From positions 44,357 through 108,356 of the IMG/VR virus record IMGVR_UViG_3300025778_000010: a stretch of DNA of 64,000 nucleotides; one strand, 5' to 3'. How positions within the stretch are numbered: position 1 is the stretch's first letter; each line of letters begins with the position of its first letter. Both the position numbers and the translations under genes were made by a program. Under the pieces are notes generated by a model. The model ran no database searches. It was given only the letters and a program-made list of their open reading frames with translations, and was not told the DNA's origin. This DNA is from a virus. Shown here in pieces: positions 54,975 to 63,700 of this stretch.

Positions 54975-56201
54975 TTAACCAATAGGTACGTCATAAACTT
55001 CTTTTACAATACCTCTGTTTAAGTCCCAATCTAAATACAATCCAAACTCAGTTCCGTGACGATTCTTTCTACTTACAATCTCCATAATATTTGAGTCTGG
55101 ATTTTTATGAATTGCCATAGCCATATCAGCATCATATTCAATTGCTTTAGACCAAGCTACCTGACTTAACATTGGTGGAGAATCATGATCTGCTACCTCT
55201 TCTGCAGTTGCAGCAGTAATATCAATAATTGGAATGTTGTTAGACATTGCCAACTTTTTAAATGATTTAGAAATATTCATATTACGTTCTGTAGGACCTT
55301 TTGAATTTTGATTGTCAGCAAACAATTGATGGTAATCAAGAATTACAATATCAGGCTTATATTGATCAATCTTTCCCTGAATAACATTTGGAGTAACTTC
55401 TCCCATGCCTTCGTTTGATACTAAAATAAATTGATTTTTATCAGCAAACTTTTTTGAACCCCAGTCATCAAATTGGTCCATATTGATGTCACCTCTAGCA
55501 AAATCTGAAGCTTTAAAAAGTCCCGAACCCATCATTGTATAAATACGATCACGCATATTTTCTGGTGTCATTTCAAGTGACACAATCATTGGCTTAAAGC
55601 CCTGTTCCCAAGCTTTGCAGGCTAAATAAGAGGAGAACCAAGTCTTACCCTTACCTGGCCAACCAATCATAACAATAAGGTGTCCTGGAGCCATTCCAGT
55701 AGGGTATGCGTAGTCAATAGCTTTAAACCCTGTCATAATTCCTGGGCTACCGCCCATTGCATCTGAACGATCTTTAATTGCTTGAAAATGTTTTTCTGCT
55801 TCTTTATAATCAGTTAAATCTACATCTCTTACGTTTGCTGTTAGTTTGCCAAGAGAACTGAGTTCTGATTGCATACTTGCAATAACTCTGCCAGAGGCTT
55901 CTGTTTTTAAACTTGCTCCAGAGGTAAGTAATAGGTTACGCAAACGTGAAGCAAGATATTCGTTGCGTAATTGATCTAGATAATATTCTGTTTGACCTTT
56001 TACTTTAACTGGCTCAAAATCTTTAAATTTTTCTGTTAAAACAGAGACATCTGGAACAGCCTTAAACTTTAAGTAATAAGATTTAAGACCTTCCCAAACA
56101 TCTCTATGAGAGGTAAAAATTTCATCAACATTGCTTGACATTACTGTTGAGATATCTTTGTTTTCACAAATTGCTGTAATTACGGCTGACTCAGTATTCA
56201 T
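54975..56201 (-). CDS. replicative DNA helicase (DnaB-like)
   Basis: 408 residues, with a short N-terminal domain. RecA-like motor: Walker A IGWPGKGKTW (180-188), Walker B DIVILDYHQLF, SLEMTPENMRDR, RKNRHG near the end (Arg-finger region). Unwinds DNA at the fork. Coupled to the 56191 gene by 11-nt overlap. Confidence 0.93.
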   Translation of the reverse strand: MNTESAVITAICENKDISTVMSSNVDEIFTSHRDVWEGLKSYYLKFKAVPDVSVLTEKFKDFEPVKVKGQTEYYLDQLRNEYLASRLRNLLLTSGASLKTEASGRVIASMQSELSSLGKLTANVRDVDLTDYKEAEKHFQAIKDRSDAMGGSPGIMTGFKAIDYAYPTGMAPGHLIVMIGWPGKGKTWFSSYLACKAWEQGFKPMIVSLEMTPENMRDRIYTMMGSGLFKASDFARGDINMDQFDDWGSKKFADKNQFILVSNEGMGEVTPNVIQGKIDQYKPDIVILDYHQLFADNQNSKGPTERNMNISKSFKKLAMSNNIPIIDITAATAEEVADHDSPPMLSQVAWSKAIEYDADMAMAIHKNPDSNIMEIVSRKNRHGTEFGLYLDWDLNRGIVKEVYDVPIG

Positions 56202-56523
56202 TGTCTCTTTCTTCTACCATAGCCTTGGTGCGGGACCTGATAAGCTCTCTGCGAGTTTTATCTTGTTCAACTTGTTGTAATGTTAAATCTAACTTTTCAA
56301 AATTATAAAAAAACCATTGCATTGTGTGAGGTGCTTTTGGCACCTTAAAATAATACTCAAGTAAAACCTTTGCCCTATCGTACCCTACGCTATCAATAAC
56401 ATCTTGCATAGCCCACTTTTCACGGTACTTGTTTACAACTGGAACCTTTTTATAATTTTCTTTGTACAAAGTACAATACAGCCCAACTAAGCCGTAGGCT
56501 AATTTTGCCTCATCTTTTGTCAC
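56191..56523 (-). CDS. helical protein upstream of helicase, possible loader
   Basis: 110 residues, helical. Ends basic-acidic (RRELIRSRTKAMVEERDNEY). Location immediately upstream and overlapping dnaB is typical of helicase loaders in phages, but no motif confirms it. Unrecognised. Confidence 0.65.
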   Translation of the reverse strand: MTKDEAKLAYGLVGLYCTLYKENYKKVPVVNKYREKWAMQDVIDSVGYDRAKVLLEYYFKVPKAPHTMQWFFYNFEKLDLTLQQVEQDKTRRELIRSRTKAMVEERDNEY

Positions 56524-56738
56524 TTTTTGCCCTTACTAGATTTAAGCTCATCTTCAATTTCACTTACTTTTTGCATTAATTTATTTTCAACAAATGCATA
56601 TACACGATCTGTTGCTTCATCAGTTGACTCACCTTCACGCTTAAAGTCTTCAATTCCAATACCAATCTTTAAGCTTTCATAATTACCTAAATTTTTGGTA
56701 AACTGCAATTCAACCCTAATGTTCGTCTGATTGCTCAT
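56520..56738 (-). CDS. small protein
   Basis: 72 residues from ATG 56738 (AAGGAAG upstream). MSNQTNIRVELQFTKNLG start, coiled-coil end. Overlaps helicase-adjacent gene. Unrecognised. Confidence 0.65.
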   Translation of the reverse strand: MSNQTNIRVELQFTKNLGNYESLKIGIGIEDFKREGESTDEATDRVYAFVENKLMQKVSEIEDELKSSKGKK

Positions 56739-56952
56739 TTGTTTCTTCCTTTTCAACTAATGAAAAACCTGGCTTAAACTTCTTAACATTACCTTCTGAT
56801 AAATGTTGATATAACATCATAAGCCTGTCTGATATAGCTATCATAGCATCAAGGTCTTCTTTTTGTCCAGCCAGCTCCATAGCGTATTCTAGTACTTTTA
56901 AAGATTGATTAAGAACATGTTTTGATTCTTTATTTAACTTTTGATTTACCAT
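56716..56952 (-). CDS. small helical protein
   Basis: 78 residues: helical (HVLNQSLKVLEYAMELAGQ), then an acidic end. Unrecognised. Overlaps both neighbours. Confidence 0.65.
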   Translation of the reverse strand: MVNQKLNKESKHVLNQSLKVLEYAMELAGQKEDLDAMIAISDRLMMLYQHLSEGNVKKFKPGFSLVEKEETNEQSDEH

Positions 56953-57461
56953 TCAGGTGCCTTCCAAACTGGGACAAATTCTCCCTCATTATTTTTAATA
57001 TATAAAATGTTTTCTTGTTTCATTAAAGCTTCTAATTCTGCTCTTGAAGGCATATCTCCTGGAGTAACCCCGCCATCAATTCTAGGTCTACCTCTATGAA
57101 CTGTTTTAAAAAAATCATGCATTGCTCTAATATCATCTTCACTCCAAAAATATTTTCCTGGAGTTTTATTACCGTTAAGCGAATAACATCTTTGAGGATA
57201 CTTTAAATCACCTCTGTACAAATGCATCTTAATTGTATCTTCATGTTTTCCAATGATTTTTACTACCTCTGATATAGGGTAAGCATGTTGCTTATTTTTA
57301 TTAACATCAGCTAAACTATAAGCAACACGCTTTCCCAATTGGTAGTCCCATGCGATCAATAGGTCTTCTGCCCTTGAACGTCTTAAAACTTTGTGAAGTT
57401 TATTGTTCAAGAAGAAATAGCGTAGCCGTGTTGAAGAATTTCCTCGTTTTTTGCCAGCCAT
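56946..57461 (-). CDS. DNA-binding HTH protein (MerR-like)
   Basis: 171 residues. N-terminal basic part with KVLRRSRAEDLLIAWDYQLGKRVAYSLAD, then HTH-like (YPISEVVKIIGKHEDTIKMHLYRG), RGRPRIDGG linker (AT-hook-like), and a C-terminal Trp-ending tail. Probably binds origin or promoter DNA at the start of the replication operon. Confidence 0.75.
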   Translation of the reverse strand: MAGKKRGNSSTRLRYFFLNNKLHKVLRRSRAEDLLIAWDYQLGKRVAYSLADVNKNKQHAYPISEVVKIIGKHEDTIKMHLYRGDLKYPQRCYSLNGNKTPGKYFWSEDDIRAMHDFFKTVHRGRPRIDGGVTPGDMPSRAELEALMKQENILYIKNNEGEFVPVWKAPEW

Positions 57462-57592
57462 GTTGCAAACCTATTTTCTCTTCTGACCATCCACCTTTTA
57501 CCGCACATAATGCAAAATAGCTCAACTCTAAGGCTCATAGCATAAACCCTATCAATGAATACTCTACCCTTGCACTTTTGACAATTAAGCAT
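57407..57592 (-). CDS. zinc-ribbon protein
   Basis: 61 residues: CQKC near residue 4, CIMC near residue 27. Overlaps the DNA-binding gene by 55 nt. Confidence 0.65.
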   Translation of the reverse strand: MLNCQKCKGRVFIDRVYAMSLRVELFCIMCGKRWMVRRENRFATWLAKNEEILQHGYAISS

Positions 57593-57612
57593 TATTAAGT
57601 TGTATCTATAGC

Positions 57613-57795
57613 TTACTTTGCTGCTGGAGTGTTGAAGTGGTCAACGGTAGCCTTAAGAACTGGACCAAGTACACCAACAAGTGCTGCCCATGCTACCTTC
57701 TTGACATCGTGATTTCCACCCTGCCAAATTGCCACTGCAGCTGCTGCAGTTGCATATACATAGTGCTCTACAAGAGCCTTACGCTTTGCGTTCAT
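57613..57795 (-). CDS. small holin-like membrane protein
   Basis: 60 residues: positively charged start (MNAKRKALVEHYV), two short hydrophobic segments (ATAAAAVAIW, AALVGVLGPVLKA). AGGAGAAAA upstream. Holin-like size and features, though it stands far from lysis genes. Confidence 0.55.
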   Translation of the reverse strand: MNAKRKALVEHYVYATAAAAVAIWQGGNHDVKKVAWAALVGVLGPVLKATVDHFNTPAAK

Positions 57796-57820
57796 TTTTT
57801 TTCTCCTATTAGTTAGTTGA

Positions 57821-57879
57821 CAGATGGGGCTTCACATGAAGCGGGATTTGAAACCCTCTTATATATAATTTTCCATCTG
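57821..57879 (-). other. structured leader RNA element
   Basis: CAGATGG (57821-57827) pairs with CCATCTG (57873-57879), enclosing GCTTCACATGAAGC (57829-57842), and a GGG..CCC pair (57843-57856): a three-way junction in the 5' leader of the holin-like gene, on either strand. Confidence 0.5.
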
Positions 57880-57888
57880 TTTCTCTGA

Positions 57889-58692
57889 TTAGACAGAGAA
57901 TAGTTTTCCATCTACTACACAAGTGTAGTTAGGTGAAATTTCCACAATCTGCACGTGAGGATGATTACCATTCTCAATAGTTGCGACTGCGAAACCCTTT
58001 TGCCAGTTATGGTTTTGAGTGTACTTCATGCCGTCACTCTTTTCATCACACATATGCCCAATTTCGTATCCTCGAATTGTTCTTCCGCCCGTTGCAACTG
58101 GCAACTCATATGTTTGGAAATGTGAAGCAATTCTGTGTGAATGTCCTCTGATCAATGAAATCTGTAAATCATCAATATCTTTTCTTACAGCACCTGTGTC
58201 TGCAATTGAAAGGCCATGATGTACGTGAATGTCTCCAAAACGATGTCTAGGCAACTCGTTATAATATATATAATCATACCCAAGTGAATCTAGTGACCAT
58301 AGGGATTCTGGTGTAATATCTTGAAGATACTCTGGTAGCTTTTTATCTAGGTAATCAAAAATTCTAATATCGTGGTTTCCTAATGCTGAAAATAATTGTG
58401 CATTAGGCAAAATCTCTCTAGTCTTAGTATAAAAATCTCTAGCACCCTTTGCTTCATGTCGCATCATAGGAACAATAAGATCTTTGCTATCATTTTTGTG
58501 AAGTTGAAGAAACTCTGCTGAACGTCCTTCGGTATATTTGCTGTAACACGCTTGGTCATCTGTATCGCCAAGATAATCTACAACGTCTGGCTTCATCCAT
58601 TTCATTACCTTAAACCAAAGTTCGATGGCCTTGTCATCTTGATACGGGAATTGCTGATCAGATGATAGCATCCATTTTAAATCGTTACTCAT
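57889..58692 (-). CDS. calcineurin-like metallophosphoesterase
   Basis: 267 residues. SSDQQFPYQ (first Asp), DYLGDTDDQ (GDxxD), GNHDIR (near residue 124), HVHHG, GHSHR are the classical metallophosphoesterase motifs, full set. Acts on phosphodiesters; substrates could be nucleic acid ends, cyclic nucleotides or sugar phosphates. Ends in the region with a terminator-like TTCTCTG/CAGAGAA hairpin. Confidence 0.9.
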   Translation of the reverse strand: MSNDLKWMLSSDQQFPYQDDKAIELWFKVMKWMKPDVVDYLGDTDDQACYSKYTEGRSAEFLQLHKNDSKDLIVPMMRHEAKGARDFYTKTREILPNAQLFSALGNHDIRIFDYLDKKLPEYLQDITPESLWSLDSLGYDYIYYNELPRHRFGDIHVHHGLSIADTGAVRKDIDDLQISLIRGHSHRIASHFQTYELPVATGGRTIRGYEIGHMCDEKSDGMKYTQNHNWQKGFAVATIENGNHPHVQIVEISPNYTCVVDGKLFSV

Positions 58693-58743
58693 ATAATCCT
58701 TTGTCTAGGTTTAGTTAATTGTATCGCAGGTTATTGTTTTTTG

Positions 58744-59004
58744 TCAAGCAGCGTGTGCTTTATTATGTTCAACTCTTGAACATAAAAAAAGATTGATTAA
58801 TCTATTATCAATCTTATTTTCATTAATATGATGGATTGTTTCCCAATCATTAATTATTCTATTTAATTCTTTTTCAATTATAAGGCGGTGTTCATAATAC
58901 CAGCCTTTAAAATTTTTTGGATGCTCTGGAACTTTAACTACAACATATCCTTCTTTAGTGACTTTCCTATCTCTCTTTGTCCAAGATTTGATAGGCGTAT
59001 ACAT
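58744..59004 (-). CDS. HNH homing endonuclease-like
   Basis: 86 residues. GYVVVKVPEHPKNFKGWYYEHRLIIEKELN, then WETIHHINENKIDNRLINLFLCSRVEHNKAH: HNH_3 family motif (HHxN, N-L, H). Stands alone between two unrelated genes, so a free-standing homing endonuclease is likely. Confidence 0.88.
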   Translation of the reverse strand: MYTPIKSWTKRDRKVTKEGYVVVKVPEHPKNFKGWYYEHRLIIEKELNRIINDWETIHHINENKIDNRLINLFLCSRVEHNKAHAA

Positions 59005-59005
59005 G

Positions 59006-59404
59006 TTATAGTTTTTCTCCTTCGTCGTGGACTAAAATTTCTTTTTGCCCAGTCTTAATGATTTCACTATCAAGCCATTCTAACACATCTGGATCTGTAA
59101 TATGTCTGCGTTTTGAATCGCTTATTAAATATATTTTACCATCTGAAATATCTTGTACCAAACTTCCATCACGAAAACCTAAAGTCCCCGCCGTAATGTA
59201 TGAAATCATAATTGATTCTTTTGTTGTTACAACTGGTAAATTCCAAGACAACATTGCTCTATCAGAAACAAATTTAAATCTTTTTTTACCTTTAATGTAA
59301 AAAAATCCTTTTTCTGTATGAGCAATTAATCCACTAGGCACTAGAGGATTATGGTTATGCGTTTGCTTGGGTTGTGATTTCTGAAAGACTTTGAGAATAT
59401 TCAT
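59006..59404 (-). CDS. beta-rich surface-related protein
   Basis: 132 residues. Motifs TEKGFFYIKGKKRFKFVSDRAM, DGSLVQDISDGKIYLIS, DSKRRHITDPDVLEWL, a repeated unit of about 30 residues with R-x-I/F-x-S-x-x-x, as in actinobacterial surface or wall-binding repeats. Overlaps 59355 by 50 nt. Confidence 0.65.
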   Translation of the reverse strand: MNILKVFQKSQPKQTHNHNPLVPSGLIAHTEKGFFYIKGKKRFKFVSDRAMLSWNLPVVTTKESIMISYITAGTLGFRDGSLVQDISDGKIYLISDSKRRHITDPDVLEWLDSEIIKTGQKEILVHDEGEKL

Positions 59405-59546
59405 CTGCTGCTTTCTGCTTATCTATTGATTCTTGAAATTTTGTTAGTTCTACTCTAAGTAATGCAATTTGCATTTCATAGTTAGAAACTAACTCGCCAA
59501 TACGTTGTTGTAAAGCCATAATTGTTAGCTCTGCTTCTCTTTCCAT
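59355..59546 (-). CDS. small coiled-coil protein
   Basis: 63 residues, coiled coil (ALQQRIGELVSNYEMQIALLRVELTKFQ). Part of a tail-like gene group with the two other coiled-coil genes at 60.2-60.7 kb. Confidence 0.65.
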   Translation of the reverse strand: MEREAELTIMALQQRIGELVSNYEMQIALLRVELTKFQESIDKQKAADEYSQSLSEITTQANA

Positions 59547-59557
59547 TTTTACCTTTT

Positions 59558-60178
59558 CTATTTAGTCCATGCAACAATGCAGTAACGAGTTCCTTTTGTT
59601 ACCGTGGATACTGAGTGATTGAATGTATAGCCTGCTGGAAATATAACCATGTCGTGTGCTTTTGGCTTAATTGATAGACCGTAGCGTGGAAAATTAATTT
59701 CCCCGCCCTCATAATCTTCATTTAAATACATAGAATACGAAATTCTTCTATGATACTTTAAGCAATCATCCATGTGGTTATTAAAGAACTGACCTTCACC
59801 ATATTTTAAAAATTGGTAGCTGTCTTGATCAACAAAATCTTCAATTCCATATTCTTTTCTATAATCATCCATACACTCTTTTAATGGTTCATAAACATAA
59901 TTATTAATTAATTTAACAAAAGCATCAAAGTCTTCTTCTGGGTCTGCGTCAAATTGTAATAGTTGATTAAAAAATGGTATTTGAAATGTATCTACATCTC
60001 TAATTTTTTCATCAGCAACATCAAACTTCATTCCATTTTTTTCTTTAACAACTGAGCCTTTTGCCCAAAAAAACATTTCTTTTGAGGCAGCATTTTCTAA
60101 TAACTTAATAATATTAGATGCTTGTGGCAAAACGTTTTTATACACCACAATTCCTGGTGCTAACACTGATTTATTCAT
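59558..60178 (-). CDS. 2OG-Fe(II) dioxygenase (prolyl-4-hydroxylase-like)
   Basis: 206 residues. QFLKYGEGQFFNNHMDD (His135-x-Asp137), later FNHSVSTVTKGTRYCIV (His188 and Arg198) form the Fe(II)/2-oxoglutarate triad in the P4H-type fold. Hydroxylates protein or nucleobase. The same genome has Gly-X-Y collagen-like fibres (110-727), a possible substrate. Confidence 0.88.
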   Translation of the reverse strand: MNKSVLAPGIVVYKNVLPQASNIIKLLENAASKEMFFWAKGSVVKEKNGMKFDVADEKIRDVDTFQIPFFNQLLQFDADPEEDFDAFVKLINNYVYEPLKECMDDYRKEYGIEDFVDQDSYQFLKYGEGQFFNNHMDDCLKYHRRISYSMYLNEDYEGGEINFPRYGLSIKPKAHDMVIFPAGYTFNHSVSTVTKGTRYCIVAWTK

Positions 60179-60192
60179 TTGATCCTGTTTCT

Positions 60193-60447
60193 TTATTTGG
60201 CTGTAGTTGCTGAATCTGCTGCTGCAATTGCTGCATTTTGTGCATCTACTTCAGCTTGAAGTGCAGCTTTTTGAGCAGCAATATCTTTTGCTTGTGCATT
60301 TAAAGAATCAATGTTTGATTGATTTGGAGTAGATGCAGCTTTAGCTTCAATTAAGCTAAGTTGAGCATTATATTCAGAAAATAAAACTGTCTTCATGTGT
60401 TGCTCGGCAATCTGCAACTTTTCTTCTGGTGATAAGTTAATAGTCAT
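60193..60447 (-). CDS. small coiled-coil protein
   Basis: 84 residues, Ala/Gln-rich coiled coil with a bend (STPNQSN). AAAGGAGG upstream, TGATATAAT promoter candidate at 60463-60468. Likely structural. Confidence 0.65.
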   Translation of the reverse strand: MTINLSPEEKLQIAEQHMKTVLFSEYNAQLSLIEAKAASTPNQSNIDSLNAQAKDIAAQKAALQAEVDAQNAAIAAADSATTAK

Positions 60448-60468
60448 TTTTCCTCCTTTTCTATTATA

Positions 60469-60699
60469 TCAATATTGATTAATATTGTCAATATTATTAT
60501 TTAAATCGTTTAAAATTTTTTGTAAAATATTTATATAATCTGTTAATTGAGATATTTGAGTGTCAATTACATCATTTTCTTGTTCTTGAGATGATTGTTT
60601 ATCTAAATTAAGATTGTATATTAATTTTTCTGTGCCTAAAAGTCTTTCTTGCACTAAACTCTTTTTATCTTCAATAGTTATAAACTGATAATTAGCCAT
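60469..60699 (-). CDS. small coiled-coil protein
   Basis: 76 residues: coiled coil with NNNIDNINQY end, Gln/Asn/Asp-rich. Starts behind AAAGGAGG. Its TGA stop is directly followed by TATAAT, forming the next promoter. Confidence 0.6.
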   Translation of the reverse strand: MANYQFITIEDKKSLVQERLLGTEKLIYNLNLDKQSSQEQENDVIDTQISQLTDYINILQKILNDLNNNIDNINQY

Positions 60700-60725
60700 T
60701 TTTCCTCCTTTTAAAGTATAACATA

Positions 60726-63700
60726 TTATGTGAATTGAACTCCAGTTGATGTGCTGACAGTACTACTTGTTCCGTAGGCATTTGATGCATACACAGAACA
60801 TTTAAAATATCCTGTAGAATTAACAGTAATAGAAGTTCCAGCAGTTGAACTTGATGAGTAGGTTGAGTATGTTCCATTTAAAGTTGTTGATTTGGTAACA
60901 ACAAAATAATATGTAATTGGAGCAGTACCAGTAGATGATGCTGTAAAGTAAAAGTGTCCTCCATGTGGGGATATATCATCGCTTCCGTATAATCCAGTAG
61001 GTGCTGATGGTTTGACTCCCGCTGCTGCCGTTGTAAAGCTATAATATCCCGTTGCGGTATCACCAGTTGTAGAATAAACAGTAACATATCCTGAGTATGC
61101 TGTACTTGAAGACAAGCCTGTTAAAGTTGTAGATGTGGCTAATCCTAAGTAAGTTGTTCCATTTAAATAATCATAAGAAGCATTAGTTTGAGACCAGCTT
61201 ATTACTGCACTGGTTGTTGTTATGCTGCTTACGCTTAATGTTGATGATATTGTAGGGTAAACATGAATATATGTCCACTGAGCATAAAGAGTTGTATTAG
61301 ATGATGGAGTATAAGAACCTCCGCCATTTACAATAAGCGATCCTCCTGAAGCAGCGTTATACCAACCATTAAAACTGTATCCTGAAAGAGTTGGAGTTGG
61401 CGCAGTAACTGAGCCACCTACCGTAGATTGCGTAGATGATGCAGGAGATACTGTTCCTCCATTTGCATTCCATGTCACAGTATAATAAACTGGAGCAGCA
61501 TTTGTAACAAAATACTGATATGTTGAACCTGAATACAGCATATCGTAGTTCATAGATCTCATATAAACATAATAACCAGTACTTGCAGATAAAGAAGATA
61601 TTGTAAAGCTAGTTGCATATACTTGATTCCAAGTTGCATTATCTAATGACCAATAGTTCCAATCAATTGTGTTTGACCCAGGATTGGAGGGGAAACTATA
61701 ATTTACAAGTGCACTGTTATAAGATGACCCTGTTCCTGGTGTAACTGAATTAATGCTTGGTGTAGAGGGATTTGATCCTGTAATATAATAGTAAACAAGA
61801 CTTCCCGAGCTTCCATAATCGCTATATGCTGCCGTACTTAAAGTTCTTGCTGCATCTCTTGCTCTTACTGTATATCTATAGTATCTATAATATGCAGCAG
61901 CATATGTATTTGAAGTTGTTGTTAAATATGGTGCACCAGCTAAAGATTGCAGCACTGTCCATGTAGAGTTATCATTACTTCCTTCATATTGAACTTCATA
62001 ATATGTGGCATTTGTTGATGCATTCCAAGAAGTTGTTAGCGTTCTATTTTGAGTAGGCTCTGAATAACTTTGTGTTGCCCCAGTAGGATAAGCTTTTGTT
62101 CCAGATATAGTTGTAAATGGTTGAGGACTTGGCGGAGTATAAGTTGTTGCATTACCCATTGATTGCCAACCCGAATAAGTTTCGGTATTTCTTCCACGAA
62201 TCCAATAATAATATGTTGTTGAACTAGATAAGCTTAATGTATCTGCATAAGATGAGCCTGTTAATCCTGTATAAGTTGGAGTAACAGAGTTTGCAGGAGT
62301 TGAACTAGATGTTGATCTATAAACTTCATATGAAGCATTGTTATTTCTATAAGTTACGTTATCTCCAGTATATGGAGAATATGTTTGCCAAGTAGCTGGT
62401 GTCCAGCTTAAATCTATTTCTAAGGCTGTTGTACTTGCAGAAACTGATTGATATGCAGTACCTATTGGAATTCCCGCATAAAATATTGTAGAGTTATTAA
62501 TTATTGAATAAGCACTTGTTGAGCCGTAGGAGTTTGTAGCAGTAACATATAAATAATAATATCCTGATGTTGGTATGCTGTAATACAACTTATTTGTTCC
62601 AGAGGAGTATGCGGTGTCATAAGTAATGGTTGTGCCCCAGCTTGAAGATCCCGACCTATAAACTGTTGCTGAAATACTTGTTGATTTATTTGCAGTAGCA
62701 GTTATTGTTCCGTTATATAAATTTTGTGAACCATAATCATAAGTAAATGTTGGGGCATCTGGAGGTGGAGTAGAGTTATAAGAAAATACTGGTCCATATA
62801 TTCCTACGCCATCTGCGTTATATGATATTACACTATAGTAATATGTGCCTGATGGAAGACCTGAATATGCTATTGCAGAACCCGACGTGTATTGAACTGA
62901 TCCAATTGGGGTCCAAGTACCAGAAGATGTTGTGCTAGATGTAGAATAGGTTAATTGATAATGATCAGAAGTATATAAACTGCTCCACGTTACGTTTGCT
63001 GCATTGTCAGAAGTCCAAGTCATAAGAACAATACTTTGAGCATTTGGCGTAGGATAAATTAATTGTGCATTTGTAGCAAAATCAGAAGAAGAGTTTGCTC
63101 CATTTCCGTTTTCTGCAGTTACAAAATATTCTAAATATTTACCTGCAGATCCCGTAGAACTTGTTACCAAACCTCCTAATGTAAAAGAAGTGTTTTGTCC
63201 TTGATATGAACTTTGAAAACCACCTTCTACTCCAGGTGATGTAACTACATTCCAACTACCTTGATTTGATAAAGATATATTGCTTGATGTTGAATATTTA
63301 AATGAAGAAATAATAGGATATGAGCCATTTGGAGTTGGACTCCAATATCCTGTATTTCCAGTAACTGTGGCTCCTACAGTAAATGAATTTTGATTTCCAA
63401 TATATCCCGATGGTGTTGTTGCGGTTAAAGTTGGATATGTTGTTGGAGTTGGAGAATTATTAATTGGCCCAACATAAGCAAATTTTATTGTTGGCCCTGT
63501 TGTTGCAAAATCAGTATTACTGTTATATTGATATTCAACTGCATAATAATAAGATCCTGAACTAATGGTATTTGGAATTAAAGTAGATGATGTTGAATAT
63601 ATTGTTCCATTATTGCTTGGATAAGGAGTATTAATTTGAGCTGTAGAAGATGTTAGTTGTGTTGCTCCCAAAACAATTGCAGAAGCAGATGTATAATAAT

